From contig NZ_BSTL01000029.1 in assembly GCF_030269485.1 (NCBI RefSeq), forward strand, positions 1 through 64,000: a stretch of DNA of 64,000 bases. The letters run 5' to 3'. Position numbers and translations under genes: made by a program. Source of the stretch: Actinoplanes sp. NBRC 103695. GTDB taxonomy: Bacteria; Actinomycetota; Actinomycetes; Mycobacteriales; Micromonosporaceae. The notes beneath the pieces are model-generated. The model ran no database searches, was not told the DNA's origin, and was given only the letters and a program-made list of their open reading frames with translations. Each line of letters opens with the position of its first letter. The first letter of the stretch is position 1. Shown here piece after piece: positions 7,621 through 16,793 of this stretch.

Positions 7621-10566
7621 ATGAGGTCGTTTCTCGCGCTTGCCCTGATCGCGCCCTTGGTGGCGGCCCCGGCCGCGCAGGCTTCCCCGCCCGGCTATGT
7701 GGCCTTCCGCGACGGCCCCGGCCGCTTCCCGATCGTCGCCGCCGGGCGGGCCGCGCCGGTGGTGGTCAGCGCCGCCGACCACGCCGGCGTCATCCGGGTC
7801 ACCGACGACCTGCGCTCCGACCTCCGCGAGGTCACCGGGGCCGAGCCGGTCGTCTCGCTCGACCGGGTGCCGGCCGGCGTCGCCCCGATCATCATCGGCA
7901 CGCTCGGCAAGAGCCCGCTGATCGACCGGATCGTCGCCCGCGGCCGGCTCGACGTACGCGGGCTGCGCGGCAAGTGGGAGACCACGATCGAACAGGTGGT
8001 GACCGACCCGCTGCCCGGCGTCCGGCGCGCGTTCGTGATCGCCGGCAGCGACCAGCGCGGGACGATCTACGGCGCCTACGACCTGTCCCGCGCCATCGGC
8101 GTCTCGCCCTGGTCCTTCTGGGACGACGTGCCCGCCGCCCGGCATCCCGCGGTCTACGTGCTGCCCGGCCGGCACACCCAGGGCACCCCGGCCGTGAAGT
8201 ACCGCGGGTTCTTCATCAACGACGAGAACCCGGCCACCGGCACCTGGGCGCCGGGACACTTCGGGCCCGGCAAGGCGCCCGGGCGGCCTGGCGGGCTCAA
8301 CGCGGCCTACTTCGCCCAGGTCTTCGAGACGATGCTGCGGCTCAAGGCCAACTACCTGTGGCCGGCGGTGTGGGGCCGGGCGTTCGCCGAGGACGACCCG
8401 CTCAACCACGCCACCGCCACCCTGTACGGCGTGGTCATGGGCACCTCGCACGAGGCGCCGATGATGCGCGGCATCGAGGAGTGGAACCGGCACGCGGTCA
8501 ACGGCACCGACCCGTACGGCGGGAACGGGCAGTGGAGCTTCGTGCGCAACGCCGCCGCGATCAAGGCGTACTGGCGGGACGGCGCGCAACGGATGGCCGA
8601 CGAGAACATCGAGGGCGTCATCACCCTCGGCATGCGCGGCAACGGCGACGTGAGCCTGCCGGACGGCGACGGCATCGAGCTGATGTCGTCCATCATCGAC
8701 AGTCAGCGGGAGATCCTGCGCGACACCGGGCTGATCGACCGGCCCCAGGTGCAGACCCTCTACAAGGAGGTCCAGCGCTACTGGGACGAGGGGTACCGGC
8801 CGCCGGACGACGTCACCGTGGTGTTCTGCGACGACAACTGGGGCAACCTGCGCAAGCTGCCCGACCCCTCGCTGCCGGAGCGCAGCGGTGGCTACGGCAT
8901 GTACTACCACTTCGACTACGTCGGGGCGGGCCGCAACTACAAGTGGGCCGACACGGTCAACCTGACCAACACCTGGGAGCAACTGCACCGGGCGTACGCG
9001 TCGGGGGTCGACCGTCTCTGGATGGTCAACGTCGGCGACCTCAAGAACGAGGAGGCGCCGACCCAGTTCTTCCTCGACTACGCCTGGAACCCGGCGGCCA
9101 TCCCGGTCACCGGCATCGAACGCTGGCTCCGGTCGTACACATCGGAAAATTTTGGTCCTGCTCTTGCCCCGGCCGTGGCCGACCTGCTGGACGAGTATGC
9201 GACGTTGCAGTCGCGTCGCAAGCCGGAGCTGCTGAACCGGCGGATCACCGGCGACGCGACCTCGGTGATCTACGACGACGAGGGCAACCCGTTCAGCCTG
9301 ACCGCCTACCGCGAGATGGATCGCGTGACCGCGCAGTGGCAGACGCTCGCGGCCAAGGCCGACCGGCTGCGGCGTCTGGTCCCGGCCGCGTGGCAGGACG
9401 CGTTCTACCAGCTGGCCTACTACCAGATCAAAGACACCGCCCTGGTGTACGAGCTGAGAAGGGCCCAGTTCACCAACATCGAGTACGCCCGCCAGGGCCG
9501 CGCCGCCACCAACGCGATGGCCGACCGGGCTGAGGCGCTGTTCGCCCAGGACCAGGCCATGAGCGCCTACTACAACACCACGCTGGCCGGCGGGAAGTGG
9601 GCGGGCTGGCAGACCCAGCCCAAGATCGGGTACGGCGACGTCGAACGGTACGGCCCCAACGCGCCCTGGCAGCAGCCGGAACTGAACAACGTGGCCCTGC
9701 CGGACGCGATCTACCCGCACCTTCAGCGGATCAACGTGCCGACGGCCGCCGCGCTGGGCGTGGCCCTCGACGGCGGCGACCCGGTGACGCTGCCGACGTT
9801 CAGCCCGTGGCAGTCGCAGCCCGCGCAGTACATCGAGGTCTACAACAAGGGCGCCACCGCGTACGACTACCGCATCACCGCCGCCCAGCCCTGGGTGCAC
9901 GTGACACCGTCGTCGGGCCGGGTCACCGACCAGGTCCGGGCCACGGTCACCGTCGATTGGCGGCGCGCCCCCCGCGGTACGTCGGTCGTGCCCATCACGG
10001 TGACCGGCGCCGGCTCCGCGGTGGTCGTCCGGGCGCCGGTCTCCTTCCCCGGTGTCGCGCCGTCCGGCTTCCTCGAGGCCAACGGCTACGTCGCCATGGA
10101 GGCCGGCCACTACAGCCGCAAGGTGGGCGACTGGCAGTTGCTGCCCGGGATCGGCCGCACCGGCAACGGGCTCACCCCGCTCGGCGGCGCCCGGGCCCGC
10201 CTCGAGTACGCGATGACGCTGACCACGACCGGCCCGGTGCGCGTCTCGGCGTACCTGTCACCACGCAACAACGTCCTGCCGACACCGGGCCTGCGCTACG
10301 CGGTCTCGATCGACGGCGCGGCGCCGCAGGTCGTCGACATCATCGGCGAGACCGGCGCGGACGACACCACGATGAACCCGCAGTGGGCCCGCAACACCTC
10401 GGACAACACCAACGTGACGACGACGGCGCACGCGGTGGACCGGCCGGGCCGGCACACGCTCACGTTCTGGATGGTCGACCCCAGCGTGATCGTCCAGCGC
10501 CTGGTCGTCGAGACCGCCCCGCTGCCGTACAGCTACCTCGGCCCACCCGAAAGCCGGCGGGCCTGA
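7621..10566 (+). CDS. Secreted glycoside hydrolase family 115 (xylan alpha-1,2-glucuronidase)
   Basis: A 981-aa exported enzyme with a signal peptide cleaved after about residue 21 (APAAQA/SPP). GH115 enzymes remove (4-O-methyl)glucuronic acid side chains from xylan polymers. Family features are clear: the N-terminal domain (GSDQRGTIYGAYDLSRAIGVSPW, about 141-163), the barrel start YRGFFINDENP, LKANYLWPAVWG and VVMGTSHEAPMMRG, then FDYVGAGRNYKW in the centre and the all-beta GH115 C-terminal domain over roughly the last 180 residues. Length matches the family. It is monocistronic, with a palindromic operator just upstream, and fits a plant-polysaccharide-degrading lifestyle together with the GH2 and GH16 enzymes of this window. 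Confidence 0.93.
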   Translation: MRSFLALALIAPLVAAPAAQASPPGYVAFRDGPGRFPIVAAGRAAPVVVSAADHAGVIRVTDDLRSDLREVTGAEPVVSLDRVPAGVAPIIIGTLGKSPLIDRIVARGRLDVRGLRGKWETTIEQVVTDPLPGVRRAFVIAGSDQRGTIYGAYDLSRAIGVSPWSFWDDVPAARHPAVYVLPGRHTQGTPAVKYRGFFINDENPATGTWAPGHFGPGKAPGRPGGLNAAYFAQVFETMLRLKANYLWPAVWGRAFAEDDPLNHATATLYGVVMGTSHEAPMMRGIEEWNRHAVNGTDPYGGNGQWSFVRNAAAIKAYWRDGAQRMADENIEGVITLGMRGNGDVSLPDGDGIELMSSIIDSQREILRDTGLIDRPQVQTLYKEVQRYWDEGYRPPDDVTVVFCDDNWGNLRKLPDPSLPERSGGYGMYYHFDYVGAGRNYKWADTVNLTNTWEQLHRAYASGVDRLWMVNVGDLKNEEAPTQFFLDYAWNPAAIPVTGIERWLRSYTSENFGPALAPAVADLLDEYATLQSRRKPELLNRRITGDATSVIYDDEGNPFSLTAYREMDRVTAQWQTLAAKADRLRRLVPAAWQDAFYQLAYYQIKDTALVYELRRAQFTNIEYARQGRAATNAMADRAEALFAQDQAMSAYYNTTLAGGKWAGWQTQPKIGYGDVERYGPNAPWQQPELNNVALPDAIYPHLQRINVPTAAALGVALDGGDPVTLPTFSPWQSQPAQYIEVYNKGATAYDYRITAAQPWVHVTPSSGRVTDQVRATVTVDWRRAPRGTSVVPITVTGAGSAVVVRAPVSFPGVAPSGFLEANGYVAMEAGHYSRKVGDWQLLPGIGRTGNGLTPLGGARARLEYAMTLTTTGPVRVSAYLSPRNNVLPTPGLRYAVSIDGAAPQVVDIIGETGADDTTMNPQWARNTSDNTNVTTTAHAVDRPGRHTLTFWMVDPSVIVQRLVVETAPLPYSYLGPPESRRA

Positions 10567-11069
10567 CGCCCGGGGTGCCCGCTCGCGGTTGCCGGCGCGG
10601 CATGCGCTGGGCGTCGGCTCGAGGCGGGTTGCCAGGCGCCCGGGTGCCTGCTCGTGGTGGTTGCCGCCGCTCGCGGTGGTAGCCGAGTGCGGGAGTGGTA
10701 GGCGGGCGCGGGAGTGGTAGCCGGGCGCGGGAGTGGTAGGCGGGTGCGGGAGTGGTAGGCGGGCGTCGGAGTGGTAGGCGGGCGCGGGAGTGGTAGCCGG
10801 GCGCGGGAGTGGTAGCTCAGCGCGGACAATTCGGGCGGGATACCGTCGTGAGCCTCCACGGTCCGCGCGAGTGGTAGCCGGGCGCGGCTGGGCGTCCTGG
10901 ATGGCGCCTGGTCCTACCACCGCGAGCGGCGGCTACGACCGTGAGCAGGCACCCCGGCCGCCTGGCCACCCTGCCTGACCATCGCCCGCGAGACCTGCCG
11001 ACGATTCAATTCCCGGAAGCCGGGACGCGTATTCTCGCGCTGACCTTGCGCCGCGAATCAAGGAGCAGC
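10567..11069. other. 503-base non-coding spacer holding a tandem array
   Basis: No gene is visible between the GH115 and DUF3817 genes; frames here translate into arginine/proline-rich repeats. Besides the 19-bp array at 10678-10829 it has one detached copy near 10870 (GTGGTAGCCGGGCGCGG) and an inverted copy near 10912 (CCTACCACCGCGAGCGG). The DUF3817 promoter must lie at its right end, where GATTCAATTCCCGG around 11000 is the least GC-rich part. Confidence 0.6.
10678..10829. repeat. 19-bp tandem repeat array, eight copies
   Basis: Units matching GGTAGGCGGGCGCGGGAGT start every 19 bases at 10678, 10697, 10716, 10735, 10754, 10773, 10792 and 10811. Variation is confined to the middle (GGCGG/GCCGG/GCCGA). 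The period is not a multiple of three and there are no unique spacers, which excludes a coding repeat and a CRISPR. Isolated copies of the same core occur nearby and in the spacer at 109-447. Confidence 0.9.
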
Positions 11070-11378
11070 ATGCCGCCGCCGTACCGCATCTTTCGGATCG
11101 CCGCCGTCGCGGAGGCGATCTCCTGGACCGGGCTGCTCGTCGGCATGTATCTGAAGTATGTGCCGGAGAGCACCGAGGCCGGCGTCTGGCTGTTCGGGCG
11201 GCTGCACGGCGCGCTGTTCGTCGTCTACCTGGTCGCGACGCTCTGGGTGGCTCGGGCCGAGCGCTGGTCGCTGCGTCGCACCGCGGCCGGGCTGCTCGCG
11301 TCGATCCCGCCGCTGACCACGTTGATCTTCGAGCGCTGGGTGTCGCGTCGCCGCGCGCTCGTGCGGGCGGCGGGGTAG
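11070..11378 (+). CDS. DUF3817 family small integral membrane protein
   Basis: A 102-aa protein starting at ATG 11070 behind AAGGAG at 11060-11064; longer in-frame starts lie in the repeat spacer and have no ribosome site. It has the DUF3817 pattern: FRIAAVAEAISWTGLLVGMYLKY, then a histidine-containing loop GRLHGALFVVYLVATLWVA and a third hydrophobic helix (AAGLLASIPPLTTLIFE). Three membrane segments are expected. The family is widespread in actinobacteria and its function is unknown. Confidence 0.88.
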   Translation: MPPPYRIFRIAAVAEAISWTGLLVGMYLKYVPESTEAGVWLFGRLHGALFVVYLVATLWVARAERWSLRRTAAGLLASIPPLTTLIFERWVSRRRALVRAAG

Positions 11379-11500
11379 CGAGTCCGTCCGTGGGTGCGTG
11401 CGGGCGGCGGGGTAGCGAGTCCGTCCGTGGGCGCGTGCCTTTCAGGAAGCCCTGCGAGAATGGGCCGGCACGCACGCTGAACAGGACGGAAGGACTGCTT

Positions 11501-12442
11501 GTGGCCGGTGGACTCGTTGCCCTGCTGGACGATGTGGCGGTGCTGGCTCGCACCGCCGCGGCCTCCATCGATGACATCGGGGCGGCCGCCGCGAAAGCCG
11601 GTGCGAAGGCGGCCGGCGTGGTCATCGACGACGCCGCCGTCACGCCGCAGTACGTGCGCAGTCTCGCGGCCGAGCGGGAGCTGCCGATCATCAAGCGCAT
11701 CGCCCTCGGGTCGCTGCGCAACAAGTTCCTGATCATCCTTCCGGTCATCCTGCTGCTCAGTCAGTTCGTGCCGTGGCTGCTCACCCCGATCCTCATGCTC
11801 GGCGGCGCCTACCTCTGCTACGAGGGCGCGGAGAAGGTGTGGGCCAAGGTCGCCCACCATGACGCCCACGGGCAGGGGGAGGAGGGTACGCAGGACGAGA
11901 AGAAGCTGATCTCCGGCGCCGTGCGTACTGATCTGATCCTGTCCGCGGAGATCATGGTCATCACCCTGAACGAGGTGATCGACGAGCCGTTCTGGTCGCG
12001 CCTGGCGATCCTGGCCGTCGTCGCGGTCGTCATGACCGTCGTCGTGTACGGCGCGGTGGGCCTGATCGTGAAGATGGACGACGCGGGGCTGCGCCTGGCC
12101 CAGCTGCCCGGCGCGATCGCCACCTTCGGCCGTGGCCTGGTGAAGGCGATGCCGGTGGTTCTGACGGTGCTCACGGTGGTCGGCACGGCGGCGATGCTGT
12201 GGGTGGGCGGGCACATCCTCCTGGTGGGCACGGACGAGCTCGGCCTGCACTTCCTGTACGGGGCGGTGCACCACGTGGAGGAGGCCGTCCACGACGCCTC
12301 CGGTGTCCTCGGCGGGCTCACGGGCTGGCTCGTCAACACGGTGGCCAGCGCGATCCTCGGCCTGATCGTCGGCGCTCTGGTCGTACTCGTCATGAGTGTG
12401 ACCCTGCACCGGCGCAAGCCGGCCGCCGAGGCCGAGGTATGA
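11501..12442 (+). CDS. DUF808 family inner membrane protein (YedI-like)
   Basis: A 313-aa membrane protein. The start GTG 11501 follows GGAAGGA at 11487-11493, and the family begins with exactly this sequence, x-A-G-G-L-x-A-L-L-D-D-[VI]-A. Residues 1-80 are cytoplasmic and Ala-rich, then about six hydrophobic segments follow (for example LIILPVILLLSQFVPWLLTP, LAILAVVAVVMTVVVYGAVG). A conserved acidic/His stretch (YEGAEKVWAK..HHDAH) sits between them. DUF808 proteins have no established function. It stands alone between the DUF3817 and nuclease genes. Confidence 0.9.
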   Translation: MAGGLVALLDDVAVLARTAAASIDDIGAAAAKAGAKAAGVVIDDAAVTPQYVRSLAAERELPIIKRIALGSLRNKFLIILPVILLLSQFVPWLLTPILMLGGAYLCYEGAEKVWAKVAHHDAHGQGEEGTQDEKKLISGAVRTDLILSAEIMVITLNEVIDEPFWSRLAILAVVAVVMTVVVYGAVGLIVKMDDAGLRLAQLPGAIATFGRGLVKAMPVVLTVLTVVGTAAMLWVGGHILLVGTDELGLHFLYGAVHHVEEAVHDASGVLGGLTGWLVNTVASAILGLIVGALVVLVMSVTLHRRKPAAEAEV

Positions 12443-12490
12443 CGCGCTTGATATGACCCTGGGGGCGGTTCCGCCGCTCACACTGAGGCC

Positions 12491-13609
12491 ATGAGGCGCA
12501 ACGTCACGGTCGTCGCCGTTCTGGCTCTGCTCGGCACGGTGCTCGGGGCGCACGCCGCGTCCGCCGCCGCCCCGCTGACCGTCGCGCAGGCGATCGCCGG
12601 CCAGAGCGGCAGCGGCACGGTGCTCGGGTACATCGTCGGGCAGCCGACCGCCACGGACACGGTGATCCGCAGCGGATTCACCGCGGACACCGCGCTCGCG
12701 ATCGCCGACAGCAGCGGCGAGACCGACACCGACGACATGCTGTACGTGCAGATCACCAGCGCGTACCGGAGCGCTTTTGGTCTGCAGAGCAACCCGGGCC
12801 TGGTCGGCCGCGCGTTGACCGTGACCGGCGCCCTGGCCGCGTACTTCGCGCATCCGGGCCTGAAGTCGCCGACCGCGATGACGCTCGGCACCGGCTCGGG
12901 GACGCCACCGCCGACCGACCCGACCGGCTACTACGCGGCGGCGTCGGGCAGGTCGGGGGAGGCGCTGAAGAACGCGCTGCACGGCATCATCTCCAGCGGG
13001 GTGACCACCCTGTCGTACGACTCGGTGTGGAACGCGCTCAAGGTCACCGACCAGGATCCGTCGAACGCGAACAACGTGATCCTGCTGTACTCCGGGGTCA
13101 GCCGGTCCAAGTCGCTGAACGGCGGCGACCAGGGGGACTGGAACCGCGAGCACGTCTGGGCGAAGTCCCACGGCGACTTCGGCACGAGCAACGGCCCCGG
13201 CACCGACCTGCACCACCTGCGCCCGGAGGACGTGCACGTCAACTCCGAGCGGGACAACAAGGACTTCGACAACGGCGGCACGGCCGTCGCCGACGCGCCC
13301 GGCAACCGTACGGACGCCGACTCGTGGGAGCCGCGGGCGGCGGTCAAGGGCGACGTGGCGCGCATGATCTTCTACATGGCGGTCCGCTACGAGGGCGGCG
13401 ACGCCTGGCCGGACCTCGAGGTGGACAACGCCACGAGCGGCGGCACGTCGCCCCGGCTGGGCCGCTTGACGGCGCTGCGCACCTGGAACGCACAGGACCC
13501 GCCGGACGCGTTCGAGCGTCACCGCAACGAGGTCATCTACGGCACCTACCAGCACAACCGCAACCCGTTCATCGACCACCCGGAGTGGGTCGCCTCGATC
13601 TTCGGCTGA
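12491..13609 (+). CDS. Secreted endonuclease I-type nuclease with N-terminal OB-fold-like domain
   Basis: A 372-aa exported nuclease. The signal peptide ends near residue 26 (ASA/AAP). Residues 28-140 form a small beta domain of the kind found before secreted nucleases (VAQAIAGQSGSGTVLGYIVG; DUF6359/YhcR-like). A T-P-P-P-T linker leads to the endonuclease I (EndA/NucM) domain with NREHVWAKSHG around H221, the presumed general base of the beta-beta-alpha-metal site, and DLHHLRPED around H241-H242. It should cut DNA or RNA outside the cell with a divalent metal. It is preceded by a 48-base gap and has no obvious partner gene. Confidence 0.92.
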   Translation: MRRNVTVVAVLALLGTVLGAHAASAAAPLTVAQAIAGQSGSGTVLGYIVGQPTATDTVIRSGFTADTALAIADSSGETDTDDMLYVQITSAYRSAFGLQSNPGLVGRALTVTGALAAYFAHPGLKSPTAMTLGTGSGTPPPTDPTGYYAAASGRSGEALKNALHGIISSGVTTLSYDSVWNALKVTDQDPSNANNVILLYSGVSRSKSLNGGDQGDWNREHVWAKSHGDFGTSNGPGTDLHHLRPEDVHVNSERDNKDFDNGGTAVADAPGNRTDADSWEPRAAVKGDVARMIFYMAVRYEGGDAWPDLEVDNATSGGTSPRLGRLTALRTWNAQDPPDAFERHRNEVIYGTYQHNRNPFIDHPEWVASIFG

Positions 13610-13657
13610 GGGCTCTCCCAGGCCGGATCCACGGCGCCGGTCGGTAGGGTGGGTGAT

Positions 13658-14314
13658 GTGCGACCGTTGAGAGCGCTGATCGTCCGGGGCGGTTGGGACG
13701 GGCACGAGCCGATCGCCTGCACCGAGCTGTTCCGAGACTTCCTCGAAGGCAACGGGTTCAGCCTCCGGATCGCCGACAGCCTCGATGTCTACACCGACGC
13801 CCATGCGCTCCGCGAGGCCGACCTGATCGTGCAGTGCTGGACCGGCGGCCGGCTCACCGGCGAGCAGGAGGAGGGGCTCGTCGAGCGGGTCGCGGCCGGT
13901 GCCGGATTCGCCGGTTGGCACGGCGGCGTCCTGGCTGTCGGCTACGAGGCGTCCCGCTACCAGTACATGGTCGGCGGGCGGTTCCTCTTCCACCCGGGTG
14001 GATTCGTCGACCACACCGTCGCCGTCACCGGCGACCACCCGATCACCCGCGGGTTGCGCGACTACGACGTGCACACGGAGCAGTACTACTGCCACGTCGA
14101 TCCCACGCTCGAGGTGCTGGCCACCACCACCTTCGACGGACACCCGGAGGCGCCTGAGACGGCGGGGGCCGTGATGCCGGTGACCTGGATCAGACCCTTC
14201 GGCGCGGGCCGGGTCTTCGTCACCACGCTCGGACACGCGCCGTCCGACCTGCTGATCGGGCCGACTCGCACGATGGTCGAGCGCGGCCTGCTCTGGGCCG
14301 CCGCCCGACCCTGA
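13658..14314 (+). CDS. ThuA-like domain protein
   Basis: A 218-aa protein of the ThuA (trehalose-utilisation) family, a class I glutamine amidotransferase-like fold. Seen: LRALIVRGGWDGHEP at the N-terminus, ADLIVQCW, GAGFAGWHGG, then the HPGG..DHTVAVTGDHPITRGL segment and WIRPFGAGRVFVTTLGHAPSD near the end. GTG 13658 is favoured by GGGTGGG just upstream; GTG 13649 would add three residues. In rhizobial ThuAB the protein takes part in disaccharide oxidation; here there is no dehydrogenase beside it, so its role is unknown. Confidence 0.85.
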   Translation: MRPLRALIVRGGWDGHEPIACTELFRDFLEGNGFSLRIADSLDVYTDAHALREADLIVQCWTGGRLTGEQEEGLVERVAAGAGFAGWHGGVLAVGYEASRYQYMVGGRFLFHPGGFVDHTVAVTGDHPITRGLRDYDVHTEQYYCHVDPTLEVLATTTFDGHPEAPETAGAVMPVTWIRPFGAGRVFVTTLGHAPSDLLIGPTRTMVERGLLWAAARP

Positions 14315-14383
14315 CGAGAAACCTGGTCTTCGTCGAGGCGATCCGGGAACGGCGGCCGGCCGTGCGGGCGGCGCAGTACAGCA

Positions 14384-15316
14384 TCAGCAGCCGGCGGTCC
14401 GCCGAGCCTGTCCCGGATCGGCGCCGGGACCGCGACCGGGCGGCGCCCCGGCCAGAGTTTTGCGCTGGGTCGCGCTGAGACGGTCCGGTCTCGCCATGAT
14501 GGTGTACGCGCCGAGCGGGGCCGGCGCCAGCACGAGGGGGTCGGCGATGGCCGGGCGGCGTTCGAGAGCGCCCAGCGCGTCGTCGACCCGCTCCCGCGGC
14601 CAGTCCAGCCCGGTGGCGAGCTCGCCGGCGCACAGCGGCCGGGCGGCGTGGACGAGGGCGGCGAGCACCGTCAGCGCATCCGGCTCGACGACCTCGCTCT
14701 CGTGCATCTGTTCGCTGAGCCACCCGAAGAACTCACCCATCCTCCGCAGCCGTTGCCCGGCGGGCGTCCGGGCACCGAGGATCCTGGCTCCGCGCTGTGC
14801 CGCGGCGGCGACGTCGGCGTGCGCGGTCGTGTCGGTCTTCCACGCGCGCTGCCACAGGTCGTCGGCGACGACGTAGCGCTCGCGGCGGCTGCCCGCGTCC
14901 GGTGTGCGCACCAGCATGTCCATCACCTCGAGATAGGCGACGGCCTTGGAGACGGACGCCGGGCTGACCCGGAGCTGACGCGCGAGCTCGCCGGCCGTCC
15001 GGCTGCCGGTGTCGGAGAGCAGCAGGCTGACGAACACGCGGGCGCTCATCCGGGGCAGGCCCGTCCCGGTCAGCAGGGCGGCGAAGTGTTCCCCGAAACC
15101 GTGCATCGGCGGGGCGGCGGACGGCTTGCGCCGTGGCCTGCGTACGGCGACGTGGTCGGCCTGGTAGCCGTCGCGTTCGCCGTTGCGGGCCACCTCGCGG
15201 CTGATCGTGGAGGTCGGCCGGCCGAGGCGGCGGCCGATCTCGGCGTACCCGAGACCCTCGCCCAGCCACGCCGCGATCCGCCGGCGATCGTCCTGGCCCA
15301 GCCTGCTCCCCGGCAT
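14384..15316 (-). CDS. HTH_38-MarR fusion transcriptional regulator
   Basis: A 310-aa regulator with two different DNA-binding modules. Residues 1-65 are an IS30-transposase-type HTH_38 (GYAEIGRRLGRPTSTISREVARNG) followed by a basic linker. From about 80 a GbsR/MarR winged helix begins (RMSARVFVSLLLSD..AGELARQLRVSPASVSKAVAYLE). The C-terminal half has a further helical domain with a second possible winged helix (LCAGELATGLDWPRERVDDALGALERRP). It faces the serine hydrolase gene across 136 bases and probably regulates it and itself. Such fusions occur across actinomycetes; ligands are unknown. Confidence 0.85.
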   Translation of the reverse strand: MPGSRLGQDDRRRIAAWLGEGLGYAEIGRRLGRPTSTISREVARNGERDGYQADHVAVRRPRRKPSAAPPMHGFGEHFAALLTGTGLPRMSARVFVSLLLSDTGSRTAGELARQLRVSPASVSKAVAYLEVMDMLVRTPDAGSRRERYVVADDLWQRAWKTDTTAHADVAAAAQRGARILGARTPAGQRLRRMGEFFGWLSEQMHESEVVEPDALTVLAALVHAARPLCAGELATGLDWPRERVDDALGALERRPAIADPLVLAPAPLGAYTIMARPDRLSATQRKTLAGAPPGRGPGADPGQARRTAGC

Positions 15317-15452
15317 TCGCTCTTCCCCTTTGCATTAATCGTCAGTGCATTGCAATTCTTTCGGTGCAACGATGCTGATTATGCCGTCGCATTGCGAGTG
15401 TTCGCAACGATCGGTGTTTGCCACTCGAGGAAATACGCCATAGATTTCCGGA
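15317..15452. promoter_or_regulatory. AT-rich divergent regulatory region between the MarR-fusion and serine hydrolase genes
   Basis: This 136-base gap is markedly less GC-rich than its surroundings. It contains TTGCA...TGCAA arms around 15350-15370, TGCAT repeats near 15332 and 15348, and GCAACGAT twice (near 15366 and 15404). These are plausible operator half-sites for the flanking regulator, but I cannot define which. Confidence 0.45.
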
Positions 15453-16784
15453 ATGCGTTCCTTGATTAGTGAACTCCTCGCGGAATACGGGATTCCGAGC
15501 GCGCAGATCGGCATTCTGCGCGACGGCGAGATCACGGACCTCGCCGTGGGCGTCGCCGATGTGACGACCGGTGCGCCGGCCACGACCGGCACTATCTATC
15601 AGTGCGGTTCCATGACCAAGACCTGGACCACCCTGGCCTTCCTGCAGTTCGTCGACGAGGGCCGGGTCCGGCTGGACGAGCCGGTGCGCACCTATCTGCC
15701 CGGGTTCCGGGTCGCCGATTCCGACGTCGGCGCCCGGGTCACCGCGCGGCATCTGCTCTGTCACACGAGCGGCATCGAGGAGGATTTCGGCGATCCCGGC
15801 GAGGACGACGACGTCTACGAGCGGATGGTGCGCGCCATCGCCGACGCCCCGCAGGTGCACCCGCTGGGATACACCCACGGCTACAGCGCGGCCCTCGGGT
15901 ACGCGATCCTCGCCCGCATCATGGAGGTGCTGGACGGCAAGCCCTGGGACGACATCATGGCCGACCGGCTCTTCGCCCCGCTCGGGCTGACCGGCACCAC
16001 CAGCCGGCACGAACGGGTGGACCACGGCCGGGCCGCCACCGGGCACCTGATCCGGTCCCTCGCCGAGGGCCCGTTCGTCACGCCGGTCGACCACCTGCCG
16101 CGCCTCTACGGCCCCGGCGGCAACGTCACCTCGACGGCCCGGGACGTGCTCACCATGACGCGGGTGATCCTGGACGGCGGCGGCAGCATCCCCGAGATGC
16201 TCACGTCCCGGGTGCCGGTACCCGACCCGTACATGTTCGGCCCGGAGTGGGCGCTGGGCCTGATCGTGTGCGACTGGCACGGCCGGACGGTCTACGCGAG
16301 CGACGGCAGCACCATCGGCCAGAACGCGCGCCTGCGGATCCTGCCGGACTCGGGCACGGCCATCGTGATGCTCACCAACGGCGGACCGCGGGACGGCTTC
16401 TACCGCAAGGTGTTCAACGCCATCCTGGCCGACCTCGGCGAGGTCACCATCCCGGACCTGCCCGTTCCCGACCCCGCCCTGGACCTCGACCTGTCCCGGT
16501 ACGAGGGCGTCTACGAGCGTCCCGGCACCAGGTACGAGGTCGAGGCCGTGGCGGGCCGGCTGCACCTCAGCCACGACCTCGACCCGACGCACGCCCAGAT
16601 CCTCGGCAAGCCCGGCCGGATCACGTACGAGCTTCTCCCGGTGTCACCCACGCACTTCCTGATGCCGCCCGCCGACCCGCTCGAGGACACCCAGACCGTC
16701 GCGATCTACGACTTCGCCGAGGGCCGGGCGCGGTACCTGCACACCAACTGCCGCGTCCACCCTTCTGTCGTACCCGGGACGTAA
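15453..16784 (+). CDS. Serine hydrolase, class C beta-lactamase/D-Ala carboxypeptidase fold
   Basis: A 443-aa beta-lactamase-fold hydrolase. The active-site S-x-x-K is S53-M-T-K56 and the second motif is Y144-S-A in GYSAALGY; a C-terminal HGR/S-x-G-S-like element occurs around WHGRTVYASDGSTIG. A C-terminal beta domain of about 110 residues follows. No signal peptide is obvious at the chosen ATG, so an intracellular esterase or peptidase role is as likely as peptidoglycan or antibiotic hydrolysis. It is nine bases upstream of the DNA ligase gene and may share its transcript. Confidence 0.87.
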   Translation: MRSLISELLAEYGIPSAQIGILRDGEITDLAVGVADVTTGAPATTGTIYQCGSMTKTWTTLAFLQFVDEGRVRLDEPVRTYLPGFRVADSDVGARVTARHLLCHTSGIEEDFGDPGEDDDVYERMVRAIADAPQVHPLGYTHGYSAALGYAILARIMEVLDGKPWDDIMADRLFAPLGLTGTTSRHERVDHGRAATGHLIRSLAEGPFVTPVDHLPRLYGPGGNVTSTARDVLTMTRVILDGGGSIPEMLTSRVPVPDPYMFGPEWALGLIVCDWHGRTVYASDGSTIGQNARLRILPDSGTAIVMLTNGGPRDGFYRKVFNAILADLGEVTIPDLPVPDPALDLDLSRYEGVYERPGTRYEVEAVAGRLHLSHDLDPTHAQILGKPGRITYELLPVSPTHFLMPPADPLEDTQTVAIYDFAEGRARYLHTNCRVHPSVVPGT

Positions 16785-16793
16785 GTTGTCGGC

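Noticed and set aside
10678-10829. Regular repeats suggesting a CRISPR array
   Set aside because: The 19-bp units are contiguous, with no unique spacers, and no cas gene is present in the window.
11225-14236. A 1,003-codon open frame on the minus strand over four plus-strand genes
   Set aside because: It is antisense to DUF808, nuclease and ThuA genes that carry clear family motifs, and its own translation has none.
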